A DNA stretch of 64,000 bases. Source: Opitutales bacterium. GTDB taxonomy: Bacteria; Verrucomicrobiota; Verrucomicrobiia; Opitutales; Oceanipulchritudinaceae. The position numbers and the translations under genes were made by a program. The stretch is taken from NCBI GenBank assembly GCA_007133065.1, contig SLNJ01000019.1, positions 1-64,000 on the forward strand, given 5' to 3'. The notes beneath the pieces are model-generated. The model was not told the DNA's origin. It did not search any database and saw only the letters and a list, made by a program, of their open reading frames with translations. Shown in pieces: positions 43,880 through 52,656 of the stretch. Numbering within the stretch: position 1 is the first letter of the stretch; the number at the start of each line of letters is the position of its first letter.

Positions 43880-46800
43880 TCATGATCTTGCAGTGGATTG
43901 TTGGTCGTGCGCCGGCGTTGGGTGCGACGGCTGTTCGTCTCGCACGGGGAGGCGGGGCGCTTCGTGGAAAAGGCGCAATCCCTTCTCGTAGAATGCTTCC
44001 TGAGTGTCGGATTTCTGGGATCGCCAACCGAGCAGGCGCTTCCGGAGGGACTCGAGGAACGGTTGATTCACGGTCGTCCAGCTGTCGTGATCGCCGCTCT
44101 CCCGTGTGAGGTGCACGGAGAGCATGTGAGCTTTCACGCGCGGATCGTAATCGGCGTACACTTCCATCTTCTGGTTGACTCCGAGATCGAACGGTGTGGG
44201 TGCGATATCGTAAACGAGGGCGAGCGTCTCGCCGTTTGGGCCGTTATCTTGCGCGCCGTTGGCCGCCGCCGATGCCGGCGGAACATTGCGCGTCGGAACC
44301 CGGCCGACCGCCCGCAGCCGGGAGAGGAACTTGCCGGTCGATGCCTCGGAGTTTTGGAGCATAAAGTCGTCGAGGTACGCGCAGATTCCCAGGATGCGCC
44401 TGGAGTCGTAGCTGAATGGGAATTTCAACTGGATCTCGTCTCCCTGCGGAGTCGGTACGCTCCACTTGCGCTGCCCGCTCGGAACGGCCGCGCGCGCGGC
44501 AAGGGACGCGGGGTAAACCGTGGAGAGCATAACCGTGGCAATCGTAAGGAAGATCACCACCATCACGGCGAGCGAGGAGTAGTTGAGATTGATGTCAACG
44601 AAGTGCCCGATGCCGATGCTGAGAATTTGGCCGATAAAGTAGCCGGCGACCGATCCGACCAGTCCGAAGACCAGCGACTCGGCCAGAAAGAAGAGCATGA
44701 CGTGGGTCGGGTTCAGGCCGATCGCGTTGTAGATTGCGATCTCCTTCTTTCGCTCCATGGCGGCGCCGAGCATCGTGTTGAGGATGATGACCGCGGCGAG
44801 GATCACCGGTACCGCCACTTTGAGAACACCCCCGACTTCGGCGGTTGTGCTGGAGGCGACCGCGTACTGTCCACCGTCGATCGCGGAGCGGTCGTCCCCT
44901 CGCTGCACCGGTTCAGTCAGCCCGACTGCGAGATAGACGTCCTGATATCGGAGAAACCGCTGGGTCTCCTCCCAGGCGCGGGCGGCGGTCGAGGGGGCAT
45001 CACCCGGTTCGTGGAACTGCACGGAGAGGATGCGGTTGCTCGTATTCCCGAGTTTGCGGGCGGTTTCGACCGGCAGGAACGCTACTTCCAGGGTCGAAGC
45101 GGTTGTGACCCCGGGAAGCTGTGTGATGTCCACATCCTCTGCACTCAACTCCTCTTCGGAGACCAGACTGGAATCGATCTTCAGGGGCAGGAAGGGGAGG
45201 TTGCGCAGGTCCTGCATCTGCTCGAACGGTTCGTCTTTAACGAGGCCGATCAGTTCGTAATATTGGCCGGCCAGCCGCAGCATCCGCCCCTGAAAGTTGT
45301 CCGGGGATATACCGAGCAGGGCGGCGCTCCTCTGGCTGAGGATGAGCTCGCGCGCGTCCCGAGAAGAAAACCACCGGCTTCCCCGGACCATATATTCGGG
45401 GTCTTCGAGGTCCGCCAGAAAGTTGCGCTCGGCCGGTTCGAGCCCGAGCAGAATCGAGGCGTTGAAGGAATCGGAAACCGCCCCCGGCACCGGGGCCTCA
45501 GGAGTGATGCGATACGGCATGTAGGCGCCGAACTGGTCCTGGCGGGCGGTCCATGTTCGGGTTACGGTACGTGCGCGGTCGTCGAAGTGTGCCCGCATAC
45601 GGCTGAGGCGGGCCTCCTCGATTGGGGTCATTCCCGGGCTGATGAACGTGAACCCGTCGTACGGAGCGACCGCGCCGAGTCGGAGTCGGAGCGGCTCCGG
45701 GTCCTGGCGGACGCTGATGACCGACAGAATCGTGAACGTGACGAGCACGATCGTGGCGCAGGTGAGGGTCGTACGGATGCGGCGGCGCTTCATGTTGTTG
45801 ACCCCCACCATGAAGGCCACGCCGGCGAGCCGCCCCTGCGGGGCGTCTGTCGACTCCGAGAGCTGGCTCTGTTCCACCGCCTGGGTCATCGCGGCGTTGA
45901 ACTTCCCAAGGATCACCGAGCCGACGAAGAGGGCCAGGCCGAAGATCACGAATGCGAGGATGATCACTTCGGGGCGGTCGCCGACGTGGAAGGCCGGCTG
46001 AATGAAGTAGAGAAGCAGGGTGCAGAGGGCGAAAACCCCGAGAAAGAGCAGGAGTTGCCGGTTGATGTCGGTATAGGGCGAGACGAGCTTGACGAGGAAG
46101 AAGCAGAAGGGGACGACGAGGGCGAGCAGTACGACGACGGCGCGCACGAGGTCGTTGATGATCTGCACCGAACTCTGATAGGCGTGGAATGCGAGCCCGC
46201 GGGCTTCTTCCACCATGCGGATCGTGCTGGTGTGCACGCCCCCGTCGCGCGTTTCCGCGAGAACCTGCTCGGCGGCCAGGCTGAACTCGGGTGCGGGGTC
46301 GGATGAGACGCCGCGCGCCTCCAGCAGGTTGATGCGGTCGCGCGCCAGCCGCAGGTAATCCTCGGTCATGACGAACGGGAGGTTGCGCACGACACGCTGT
46401 TCGATGGGAAAGCCGGTGCCGTGGAGCTCTTCCGCGGTGCTGCCGATCGCGATCACGTTGCCCGAGCGCAGCTTATAGGGCCAGCCGGGCGTCATAAAAA
46501 TGCTGGCCGTTCCGTCGAATGCCGGGGGAATTCGCTTGTCGACCCCCTGGGCGTCGACGCCGGCAACCGAAAAGTGTCGGGGACGCGTGTCGTTCCGGCC
46601 TTCGAGCACCTCAATGCGATCCAGGCGCTCAAGGGTTCTCGGGTGGGTCAGGGAGAAGACGTCCGACTTGCGCGACTCGAACGAGACGATGGAACGGTGT
46701 GCAAATTGCGTTCCGTCGGTGATGCTGAGCGTTGAGGAGAATCGTCGTTCATTCTCCTCGAAATCGAGCGCCGCGGTTATGTTGCGGTAATCGTCGTCGA

Positions 46801-49546
46801 ACCCGAACGCCAGGAGCGAGGCGTAGCGCCACAGGTTGCCGCGGGGTCTGAGCCGTCCCGCCGCGTCCGCCATGAGCACCGGAAATACGCGGACCTGTCC
46901 GGCGTGATGGCGCGGGCTGGTTTCCCCGCCGTGGTCGGGGTAGGCGAGCACGACGGCATTGTCGAGCACGGTGCGTGGAATCTCGACGGAGAAGCGGTCC
47001 ATCTTACGAACCGTGAGTTCGGTGGTGAACGGCAGGTTGGTGCCGCGCCGTTGAATTGTTCTGGGCAGCCGGTCGTCGTTAACGATCCGTTGCAGAAAGT
47101 CGTGTGAGAACGCGAGGGATCGTTCCACGCGCGTGCGGTCGAGACGATCGATGGTATCGTGAGGTGTGAACAGGTACGGGTGTTGGTCTTCGACGGAACT
47201 GAGTGTCAGGGCGGACTCGGCGAATTGATGAAAGGCGCGAGAACCGAAGGGACGCAGAACGACGAGGTGGGAATCCCACGAGAGTCCGCCCGCTCCGAGG
47301 ATCGTGCTGCGCATAAGATTCTCGGATCCGGTCTCCTCGGTGCGCTCCTCGGCGATATCGAGGCTGAGCCGCGCGAGCCGCCGGCTCCGCTGGTCTTTGC
47401 GGCCGCGCAGATTGGCGAGGCTGCCGACCTGTGCGTTACGAATGCGTCCTTCGTAAAAGAGGCCGAGTTCGTCATTGCCCGCTCCGATGTCGAGATTGAA
47501 TGCCGCGAGCGAGGGCAGTGTGGGGAAGGCCGCTTCTGCGAGCCGGGGGATCGAGCGAAGCTCACCGGCATCTTCCAGAGGCATCAGGCGGTGCCGGAAG
47601 GCGAGGTTGCGCCAGATCAACCGGTTCTCCTTGTCGAGCAGTTCGGCCTCCCTCTCGGCATTCCCTGCGAGTAACGCAAAGAGATCGCGCAGGTTGTGGT
47701 GGTCGTCCTCGTCGAGCTCGTCGTAAAAGGTTTGATGGCCGAACCGGTTGAACAGGCCGAGCAGCTTGACGACATCATCGGCCTCCCGCTCGAGTTCTTC
47801 CATCTCGGCCGTCATTTCGCGGCGGGTTGCCTCGGGCATTTGCTCATTGTCGATGCGAAATCGCATGAGGTTCACCTCGCCCCGCAGCGAGTTGCGCATC
47901 ATCATGAGGTGGTTGACCGCGGGCTCTTTGACTGTGAAACTGCGCCCGGCCACGCGCTCGATGGCACCCCGGAGGTAGTCGAGCAGGTCCTCGGTCGGCT
48001 CCAGCCCGTAAATCCGTTGGATGACCAGCTGCTGGCTGCGGAGGTAATCGAGGCGCTCGAGCTCCTCGGCGATGTCGCTCCCCGGCGTGAAGGCGAAGCT
48101 CGCGAACTCATATTCCCCGGTGAGGGCGTTGCTGTGGTCGTTGACGACGCTGACCAGGACCGGACGGGCGGGTGGTTCGCGTGCGAATGAATCGATCAGG
48201 TCCATCACCCCGACGAGGTTGATGGCGCTCTCGGCTCCGGGGGAGAATTCCGGGACGACCGACGCCGCGTCCTTGTAGGTCTGGATGTGGACGAGTTCGT
48301 CGCGTTTGAGGTCCTCTCCGGCCGCGGCCGACCCGGCGGCCGGGATGAAGAGCCAGTCGGTATGCACCGGCATGCGTTCCCAACGGCCGGGCTTCTGGTC
48401 GATGCTCACCGGTGCGCCCCGGCGGAGTTCTCCCTGCCAGTTTGGGCCGAAAAGGGCTGCGGCCTCGGATCGGGACATGTAAAACCGGGGAACGGAGAGC
48501 GGTGCGACGCCGATTTTGCGGTTGGCCTCGAGCGTGCTCGGCTCCACTCCTTCCGGGGGTTCGAGGAAGATCACGGCGTCGGCGCCCGCCTCGACGGCCG
48601 ATACCCAGTTCGAACCGGAAGTGAACTCCAGCAGTACGACCGCCCCGGTAAGATCGAGGGCGCGCAGGATGGAGAAATCGCCTGTCCCGGCGTACACGAT
48701 ACGCCCTTCAAACCGGGGTTCCGGAAAATTGGCCGGCTCGACGAGGTTGGGGGCGAGTTGGTGGATGCGTGCTTCGCCGAGTGCCGTGCGCAGGTATGCT
48801 TCACCCGGGATGAACGCGGCCGTATTATGGGTGATTCGGCCGTGGCGCCAGTGCCCGACCTCGGCGGCGCGCTGCGCCTCGGCCGCGTCCACGAGGGCAT
48901 CGGCCGCCTCGGTCAACCGCTCCTGCGAGGCGGCTGCGCGCTCGCGGCCCGGATCCCCGGCGTCCCACAGCTGCAGGAGTGCGGCGGCGATCACCGCCAC
49001 TACGGCGAGGCCCCCCGCGAGGTATAGAAGCGCGCGGCGACGCTGCATATACCAGGCTATCATCACGAGGGCGATCGCGATCCCGACGAGCGTGAGGATC
49101 ACGTAGGGGTGCGCGATAACGCGCGTGATTCGGAGCCCGGTTACCCGTTCGGCTTCGACCTCCGGGGATCCCCAGTCGCGATACAGGCCTCCGACTTCGG
49201 CCAGATAGAGGTTCTGGTGACTCTCGATAACGACCTCGAGTGCTGCGTCATAGGCTGCCTGAGCCGCGGCGACGCGAGCTGCGGCCCCCGCGGGGCGATC
49301 GGCTTCCGCGTAGGCTTGGAACCGCTCGTAAATGAACGCGTCGACCCAGGCGTTGCCCGGTTGCCCGACCTGGCGGGCGGGCGCCTCGCGGGCGATCGTC
49401 TCGAGCAGCTCCCAGCCGGAGGCGGAGGAAGAAGGATCCGGTTCGGCCTGAAGGAGGCACGGAAACAGGAGTAGCCCGATCGCGGAGCAGAGGAGGGGAA
49501 ACCACCGCGGCAGCCTGGGGAGTCGATATGGAGATCGCCGGGTCAT
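43880..49546 (-). CDS. pseudo-M28 peptidase/FtsX-like ABC permease fusion, 1888 aa (cluster B)
   Basis: Starts at ATG 49546, overlapping the ATPase stop by four bases. A signal/anchor (LLCSAIGLLLFPCLLQAEP) is followed, unlike cluster A, by two extra helices (VIAHPYVILTLVGIAIALVM; LLYLAGGLAVVAVIAAALL). A PA-like segment (GADAVIFLEPPEG) and an M28-like domain (about 48100-48290) follow; ligand positions read TYKD, GAESAINL and NDHSNALTG, so zinc binding should be lost. After a long helical and beta-rich part come four helices, then the FtsX core (NNMKRRRIRTTLTCATIVLV, LNTMLGAAMERKKEIAIYNA). A C-terminal soluble domain shares FDLGVNQKMEVYADYDP, ESGDHDSWTTVNQPF and LLGWR with cluster A. Permease/partner for the two LolD-type ATPases. 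Confidence 0.85.
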   Translation of the reverse strand: MTRRSPYRLPRLPRWFPLLCSAIGLLLFPCLLQAEPDPSSSASGWELLETIAREAPARQVGQPGNAWVDAFIYERFQAYAEADRPAGAAARVAAAQAAYDAALEVVIESHQNLYLAEVGGLYRDWGSPEVEAERVTGLRITRVIAHPYVILTLVGIAIALVMIAWYMQRRRALLYLAGGLAVVAVIAAALLQLWDAGDPGRERAAASQERLTEAADALVDAAEAQRAAEVGHWRHGRITHNTAAFIPGEAYLRTALGEARIHQLAPNLVEPANFPEPRFEGRIVYAGTGDFSILRALDLTGAVVLLEFTSGSNWVSAVEAGADAVIFLEPPEGVEPSTLEANRKIGVAPLSVPRFYMSRSEAAALFGPNWQGELRRGAPVSIDQKPGRWERMPVHTDWLFIPAAGSAAAGEDLKRDELVHIQTYKDAASVVPEFSPGAESAINLVGVMDLIDSFAREPPARPVLVSVVNDHSNALTGEYEFASFAFTPGSDIAEELERLDYLRSQQLVIQRIYGLEPTEDLLDYLRGAIERVAGRSFTVKEPAVNHLMMMRNSLRGEVNLMRFRIDNEQMPEATRREMTAEMEELEREADDVVKLLGLFNRFGHQTFYDELDEDDHHNLRDLFALLAGNAEREAELLDKENRLIWRNLAFRHRLMPLEDAGELRSIPRLAEAAFPTLPSLAAFNLDIGAGNDELGLFYEGRIRNAQVGSLANLRGRKDQRSRRLARLSLDIAEERTEETGSENLMRSTILGAGGLSWDSHLVVLRPFGSRAFHQFAESALTLSSVEDQHPYLFTPHDTIDRLDRTRVERSLAFSHDFLQRIVNDDRLPRTIQRRGTNLPFTTELTVRKMDRFSVEIPRTVLDNAVVLAYPDHGGETSPRHHAGQVRVFPVLMADAAGRLRPRGNLWRYASLLAFGFDDDYRNITAALDFEENERRFSSTLSITDGTQFAHRSIVSFESRKSDVFSLTHPRTLERLDRIEVLEGRNDTRPRHFSVAGVDAQGVDKRIPPAFDGTASIFMTPGWPYKLRSGNVIAIGSTAEELHGTGFPIEQRVVRNLPFVMTEDYLRLARDRINLLEARGVSSDPAPEFSLAAEQVLAETRDGGVHTSTIRMVEEARGLAFHAYQSSVQIINDLVRAVVVLLALVVPFCFFLVKLVSPYTDINRQLLLFLGVFALCTLLLYFIQPAFHVGDRPEVIILAFVIFGLALFVGSVILGKFNAAMTQAVEQSQLSESTDAPQGRLAGVAFMVGVNNMKRRRIRTTLTCATIVLVTFTILSVISVRQDPEPLRLRLGAVAPYDGFTFISPGMTPIEEARLSRMRAHFDDRARTVTRTWTARQDQFGAYMPYRITPEAPVPGAVSDSFNASILLGLEPAERNFLADLEDPEYMVRGSRWFSSRDARELILSQRSAALLGISPDNFQGRMLRLAGQYYELIGLVKDEPFEQMQDLRNLPFLPLKIDSSLVSEEELSAEDVDITQLPGVTTASTLEVAFLPVETARKLGNTSNRILSVQFHEPGDAPSTAARAWEETQRFLRYQDVYLAVGLTEPVQRGDDRSAIDGGQYAVASSTTAEVGGVLKVAVPVILAAVIILNTMLGAAMERKKEIAIYNAIGLNPTHVMLFFLAESLVFGLVGSVAGYFIGQILSIGIGHFVDINLNYSSLAVMVVIFLTIATVMLSTVYPASLAARAAVPSGQRKWSVPTPQGDEIQLKFPFSYDSRRILGICAYLDDFMLQNSEASTGKFLSRLRAVGRVPTRNVPPASAAANGAQDNGPNGETLALVYDIAPTPFDLGVNQKMEVYADYDPRVKAHMLSVHLTRESGDHDSWTTVNQPFLESLRKRLLGWRSQKSDTQEAFYEKGLRLFHEAPRLPVRDEQPSHPTPAHDQQSTARS

Positions 49547-50349
49547 TCCTTCGACTCCTCCTCAATGCTCCCGACTTTGATGTCGAGGTTCTCCCGCTTC
49601 TCGATCCGCTCGATGCACCCGTCCCGGATCCACGTCACACGCTCGCAGATGTTGAGCATCTTGTGATCGTGCGTTGCGCTGATGACCGTGACGTTCAGCT
49701 CGCTGGAAAGCTCCTTGAGGATGCCGATGATCTCCGCTCCCGTCTTCAGGTCGAGATTCGCCGTCGGCTCGTCTGCGAGAACGATTGCCGGACTGTTGGC
49801 GAGGGCCCGGGCGATCGCCACGCGCTGTTGTTGTCCACCCGACATCCGGCCCGGCTGGTGGCTCCAGCGCTCCCCAAGCCCGACCTTGCAGAGCAGGTCG
49901 TAGGCGCGGTCCCACGCAGTCTCGGGATCGCGGTTGGCGAAGGTCATCGGCATGAGGACATTTTCAAGTGCGGTGAGCGTGGGGAGCAGGTTATAACTCT
50001 GAAAGATGTAACCGATCTTGCGGCAGCGCAGCCACGCGAGTTCATAGCTGTCGAGCGATGCGATATCGACCTCGTCGATAAAGACCATTCCCTCGGTCGG
50101 TTTGTCGAGGCCGCCGATCATATTGAAAAGGGTGCTCTTCCCCGACCCGGACGGGCCCATAATGGCCATGAACTCGCCGCGAAAAATGTCGATGTCGACG
50201 CCGCGCAGGGCGTGGGTCTCGACATTGTTCATCTGGTAGATCTTCTTGACGTCGAGCACCCGCACGACCACGTCGCGTTCGAGCGTTGCGCCTTCGCTCT
50301 GTTGTACGGGCGTTTGGTTTGCGGCCGGGGATGGCGGTTCCGTGCTCAT
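49543..50349 (-). CDS. LolD/MacB-type ABC transporter ATPase, second (cluster B)
   Basis: 268 residues. Walker [10 protein letters not shown], signature MSGGQQQR, Walker B IVLADEPTANLD and H-loop SATHDHKML are complete. The N-terminus carries a 30-residue polar extension. The tail RENLDIKVGSIEEESKE follows the same pattern as the other two ATPases here. Start and stop both overlap neighbours by four bases (permease upstream, giant fusion downstream), which places it as the motor for one or both. Confidence 0.92.
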   Translation of the reverse strand: MSTEPPSPAANQTPVQQSEGATLERDVVVRVLDVKKIYQMNNVETHALRGVDIDIFRGEFMAIMGPSGSGKSTLFNMIGGLDKPTEGMVFIDEVDIASLDSYELAWLRCRKIGYIFQSYNLLPTLTALENVLMPMTFANRDPETAWDRAYDLLCKVGLGERWSHQPGRMSGGQQQRVAIARALANSPAIVLADEPTANLDLKTGAEIIGILKELSSELNVTVISATHDHKMLNICERVTWIRDGCIERIEKRENLDIKVGSIEEESKE

Positions 50350-51551
50350 TCGTCAATACGCAGGGCGTCCACAGGATTCATGCGGGCGGCGAGGACCGCG
50401 GGGTAAAGGGTGCCGACGACGGCGAGTAGAATGCCGGCGAGCAGGGCGCCTCCGAGGACGGGAATCGAATCGAACACCGGGAATCCGAGCATCGTGAATC
50501 CGCCGAATTGCAGGAGGCCTGCCCCAAGAGCCACCGCGACCCCGAGGACTGCCCCGAGGACTGCGCCGGTTACGCCCAGAAATGCCGACTCGAGGAGGAA
50601 GAGCTTCACCACGAGCCCATCCTGCGCCCCCAGGCACTTCATGGTGCCGATCTCGCGAAATCGCTCGGTGACGCTCATGAGCATGGCGTTGGCGATCCCG
50701 ACAGTGCACAGGAGCAGCGCCATCACGATAATCCAGGTGTCGGCGAAACTGCCGCGGAGCGTGGCCTCGATGTTGACACCGGAACGCCGCAGCATCCGGG
50801 CGAGATCGGCCGCAGTCTCGCGACGCTCTTCGACAGCAATGAAGCGGTCGATTACCTCGACCGGTTCGGCTCCCTCCTCCTGGGTGCGGTAGGCCTCGAG
50901 CAGGAAGTCAGCCCGGGCGCGCGCGACGGTGTCCCATGCCGCCGGGTTTCTGAGATTCGGGATAAAGCGCGTCGCCCGTTCGCGCAGGAATGTGTGCGCC
51001 TGTTCTTCGAGGACGGCCGGGTCGGTCTCGGGGGCTTCACTGCGGAGCCACAGGAGCAGGTCGAGCCTGCGCTGCAGGCGCTCCAACTCGGGATGGTCGA
51101 CGGGGGGAGCCGCCGCGATCTCGATCTGGTCGCGAAGCGTCTCGGGGGAATCGTCCAGCCAGAGTCCCAGCCACGCCGGCGGTTCGGGGAGGTCGCCGCG
51201 GGCGGGATCGAGTGCGGCCAGCGCATCGACGGCCCGCTCCACCTCGGCCGCCGGAACGCCGGGGCTGTCGGCCAGTTCGGTGGTCAAAACGGCCAGATTA
51301 TACGACAGCTTGTTGCTGAGGCCTGTGTAGGTGAGAAAAGCGATGGCCAGGATGACGGCGAGCATCGTGACCAGCGAGCGCGTGAGGCGCACGCGCAGTC
51401 CCGCCATTACGAGGGAGAAGACGGTGCGGGTCGGGAGTGGCGACCAGCCGTGACGGAGCTGCTCGATCAGGTTCGCACCGTGGAGGTTGTCCCCTCCCTG
51501 CCCGGGTGCGTGTGTTTGCTGTTCTGCGCGATCCGATGCCATGCGTCTCAC
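50346..51551 (-). CDS. FtsX-type ABC transporter permease with enlarged periplasmic loop (cluster B)
   Basis: 401 residues from GTG 51551 (ATG 51542 is an alternative). Helix 1 (LVTMLAVILAIAFLTYTGLS) is followed by about 200 largely helical, charged residues, then helix 2 (VMALLLCTVGIANAMLMSV), the signature SVTERFREIGTMKCLGAQDG and two more helices ending LYPAVLAARMNPVDALRIDE. Core motifs match the 241-residue cluster A permease, which lacks most of the loop. Flanked directly by ATPase genes on both sides with stop-start overlaps. Confidence 0.88.
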   Translation of the reverse strand: MRRMASDRAEQQTHAPGQGGDNLHGANLIEQLRHGWSPLPTRTVFSLVMAGLRVRLTRSLVTMLAVILAIAFLTYTGLSNKLSYNLAVLTTELADSPGVPAAEVERAVDALAALDPARGDLPEPPAWLGLWLDDSPETLRDQIEIAAAPPVDHPELERLQRRLDLLLWLRSEAPETDPAVLEEQAHTFLRERATRFIPNLRNPAAWDTVARARADFLLEAYRTQEEGAEPVEVIDRFIAVEERRETAADLARMLRRSGVNIEATLRGSFADTWIIVMALLLCTVGIANAMLMSVTERFREIGTMKCLGAQDGLVVKLFLLESAFLGVTGAVLGAVLGVAVALGAGLLQFGGFTMLGFPVFDSIPVLGGALLAGILLAVVGTLYPAVLAARMNPVDALRIDE

Positions 51552-52342
51552 TGGGTGGCGATGCTCCCGACCTCGATATGGAGGTCATCGCGGTTTTCAA
51601 TTTTGGCGATGGCGCCGTCGCTGATCGTGACCACCCGGTCGGAGACACTGAGCATTTTGTGATCGTGCGTTGCGGAAATGATCGTTATCCCACGGTCCTG
51701 ACTGAGGCGGCTGAGACGGTCGATGATCTCCTCGCCGGTGCGCGTATCGAGGTTGCCCGTCGGCTCGTCCGCGAGGATGATCCCCGGGTCGTTGGCGAAC
51801 GAGCGTGCAATCGCCACGCGCTGTTGCTGCCCCCCGGAGAGTTCTTCGGGGCGGTGGTGGAGCCGGTCGCCGAGCCCGACGGCATCGAGCAATTCCGCCG
51901 CTTTCTCATTCGACTCACGCAGACCCGTCCCGCCGAGGAGGATAGGGAGGGCGACGTTCTGCAGGGCCGTCATTACCGGGATGAGGTTGTAGGTCTGAAA
52001 GATATAGCCGATGCAACGGTTGCGCAGCCGCGCCTGTTCGCGCCGGCTGAGTTCGGCGAGGCGCACGCCCTGGATCGTGACGGTCCCGTCGGTCGGCATG
52101 TCGAGTCCCCCGATCATGTTGAAGAGGGTGCTCTTGCCGGAGCCCGACGGTCCCATGATCGACAGGTACTCGCCCCGGTGGACGTCCAGGGTGATGCCCC
52201 GCAGGGCGTGGACCGTTTCCGCGCCGGCGCGATAGACGCGGGTCACGTCCCGGATCGATACAATAACACTGTCCGGCGCGGAATCGCCGGTGGGGTTCAG
52301 CTCAAGATCATCTGTTTCACCCAATCTCTCTGGCGGGGGCAT
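51548..52342 (-). CDS. LolD/MacB-type ABC transporter ATPase, first (cluster B)
   Basis: 264 residues. Walker [10 protein letters not shown], signature LSGGQQQR, Walker [13 protein letters not shown] and H-loop [10 protein letters not shown] are present. The tail [14 protein letters not shown] belongs to the shared C-terminal pattern of this system. First gene of cluster B, about 45 bases from the predicted transcription start. With the neighbouring permease it forms a complete FtsX-type ABC pair. Confidence 0.92.
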   Translation of the reverse strand: MPPPERLGETDDLELNPTGDSAPDSVIVSIRDVTRVYRAGAETVHALRGITLDVHRGEYLSIMGPSGSGKSTLFNMIGGLDMPTDGTVTIQGVRLAELSRREQARLRNRCIGYIFQTYNLIPVMTALQNVALPILLGGTGLRESNEKAAELLDAVGLGDRLHHRPEELSGGQQQRVAIARSFANDPGIILADEPTGNLDTRTGEEIIDRLSRLSQDRGITIISATHDHKMLSVSDRVVTISDGAIAKIENRDDLHIEVGSIATQ

Positions 52343-52656
52343 GAGATTTCGAAATGGATTGTGGTTCGGGGCAATGCTTCCGAAGAAAAGCTCGATTTAC
52401 AGGGGTGCCATAGCATTGGTCAAACAGAATAATTTCTTTTCCGATGTTTCCGTGTTTTCGGCCCATCTCGGGCAACCGCGCCTTTTCTCCGCACGCATCG
52501 TCCTTCCAAACGGTCGATTTGTTCCAGGACGCCGAGCCCCATCACGCGGACCGAGTTGCCGCTTCCGACCTGCCGCCTCCGGGCAGAGAACCCGATTGCG
52601 AGGCATCCCTTAACCGAGCGCCGTTACGCAGAGATCCGGGGTGAGTCGGGGCGCAT
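52343..52656. other. promoter region of cluster B, no gene
   Basis: About 314 bases separate the start of cluster B from the 3' end of the sugar isomerase gene. The part nearest the cluster is relatively AT-rich (around 52380-52450) and carries the predicted promoter. The remainder shows no recognisable gene. Confidence 0.5.
52394..52423 (-). promoter_or_regulatory. predicted sigma-70-type promoter for cluster B
   Basis: On the minus strand TTGACC (52418-52423) and TAAATC (52394-52399) are separated by 18 bases, putting the start site near 52387 and a leader of about 45 bases before ATG 52342. The local AT-richness stands out in a GC-rich window. Confidence 0.4.
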
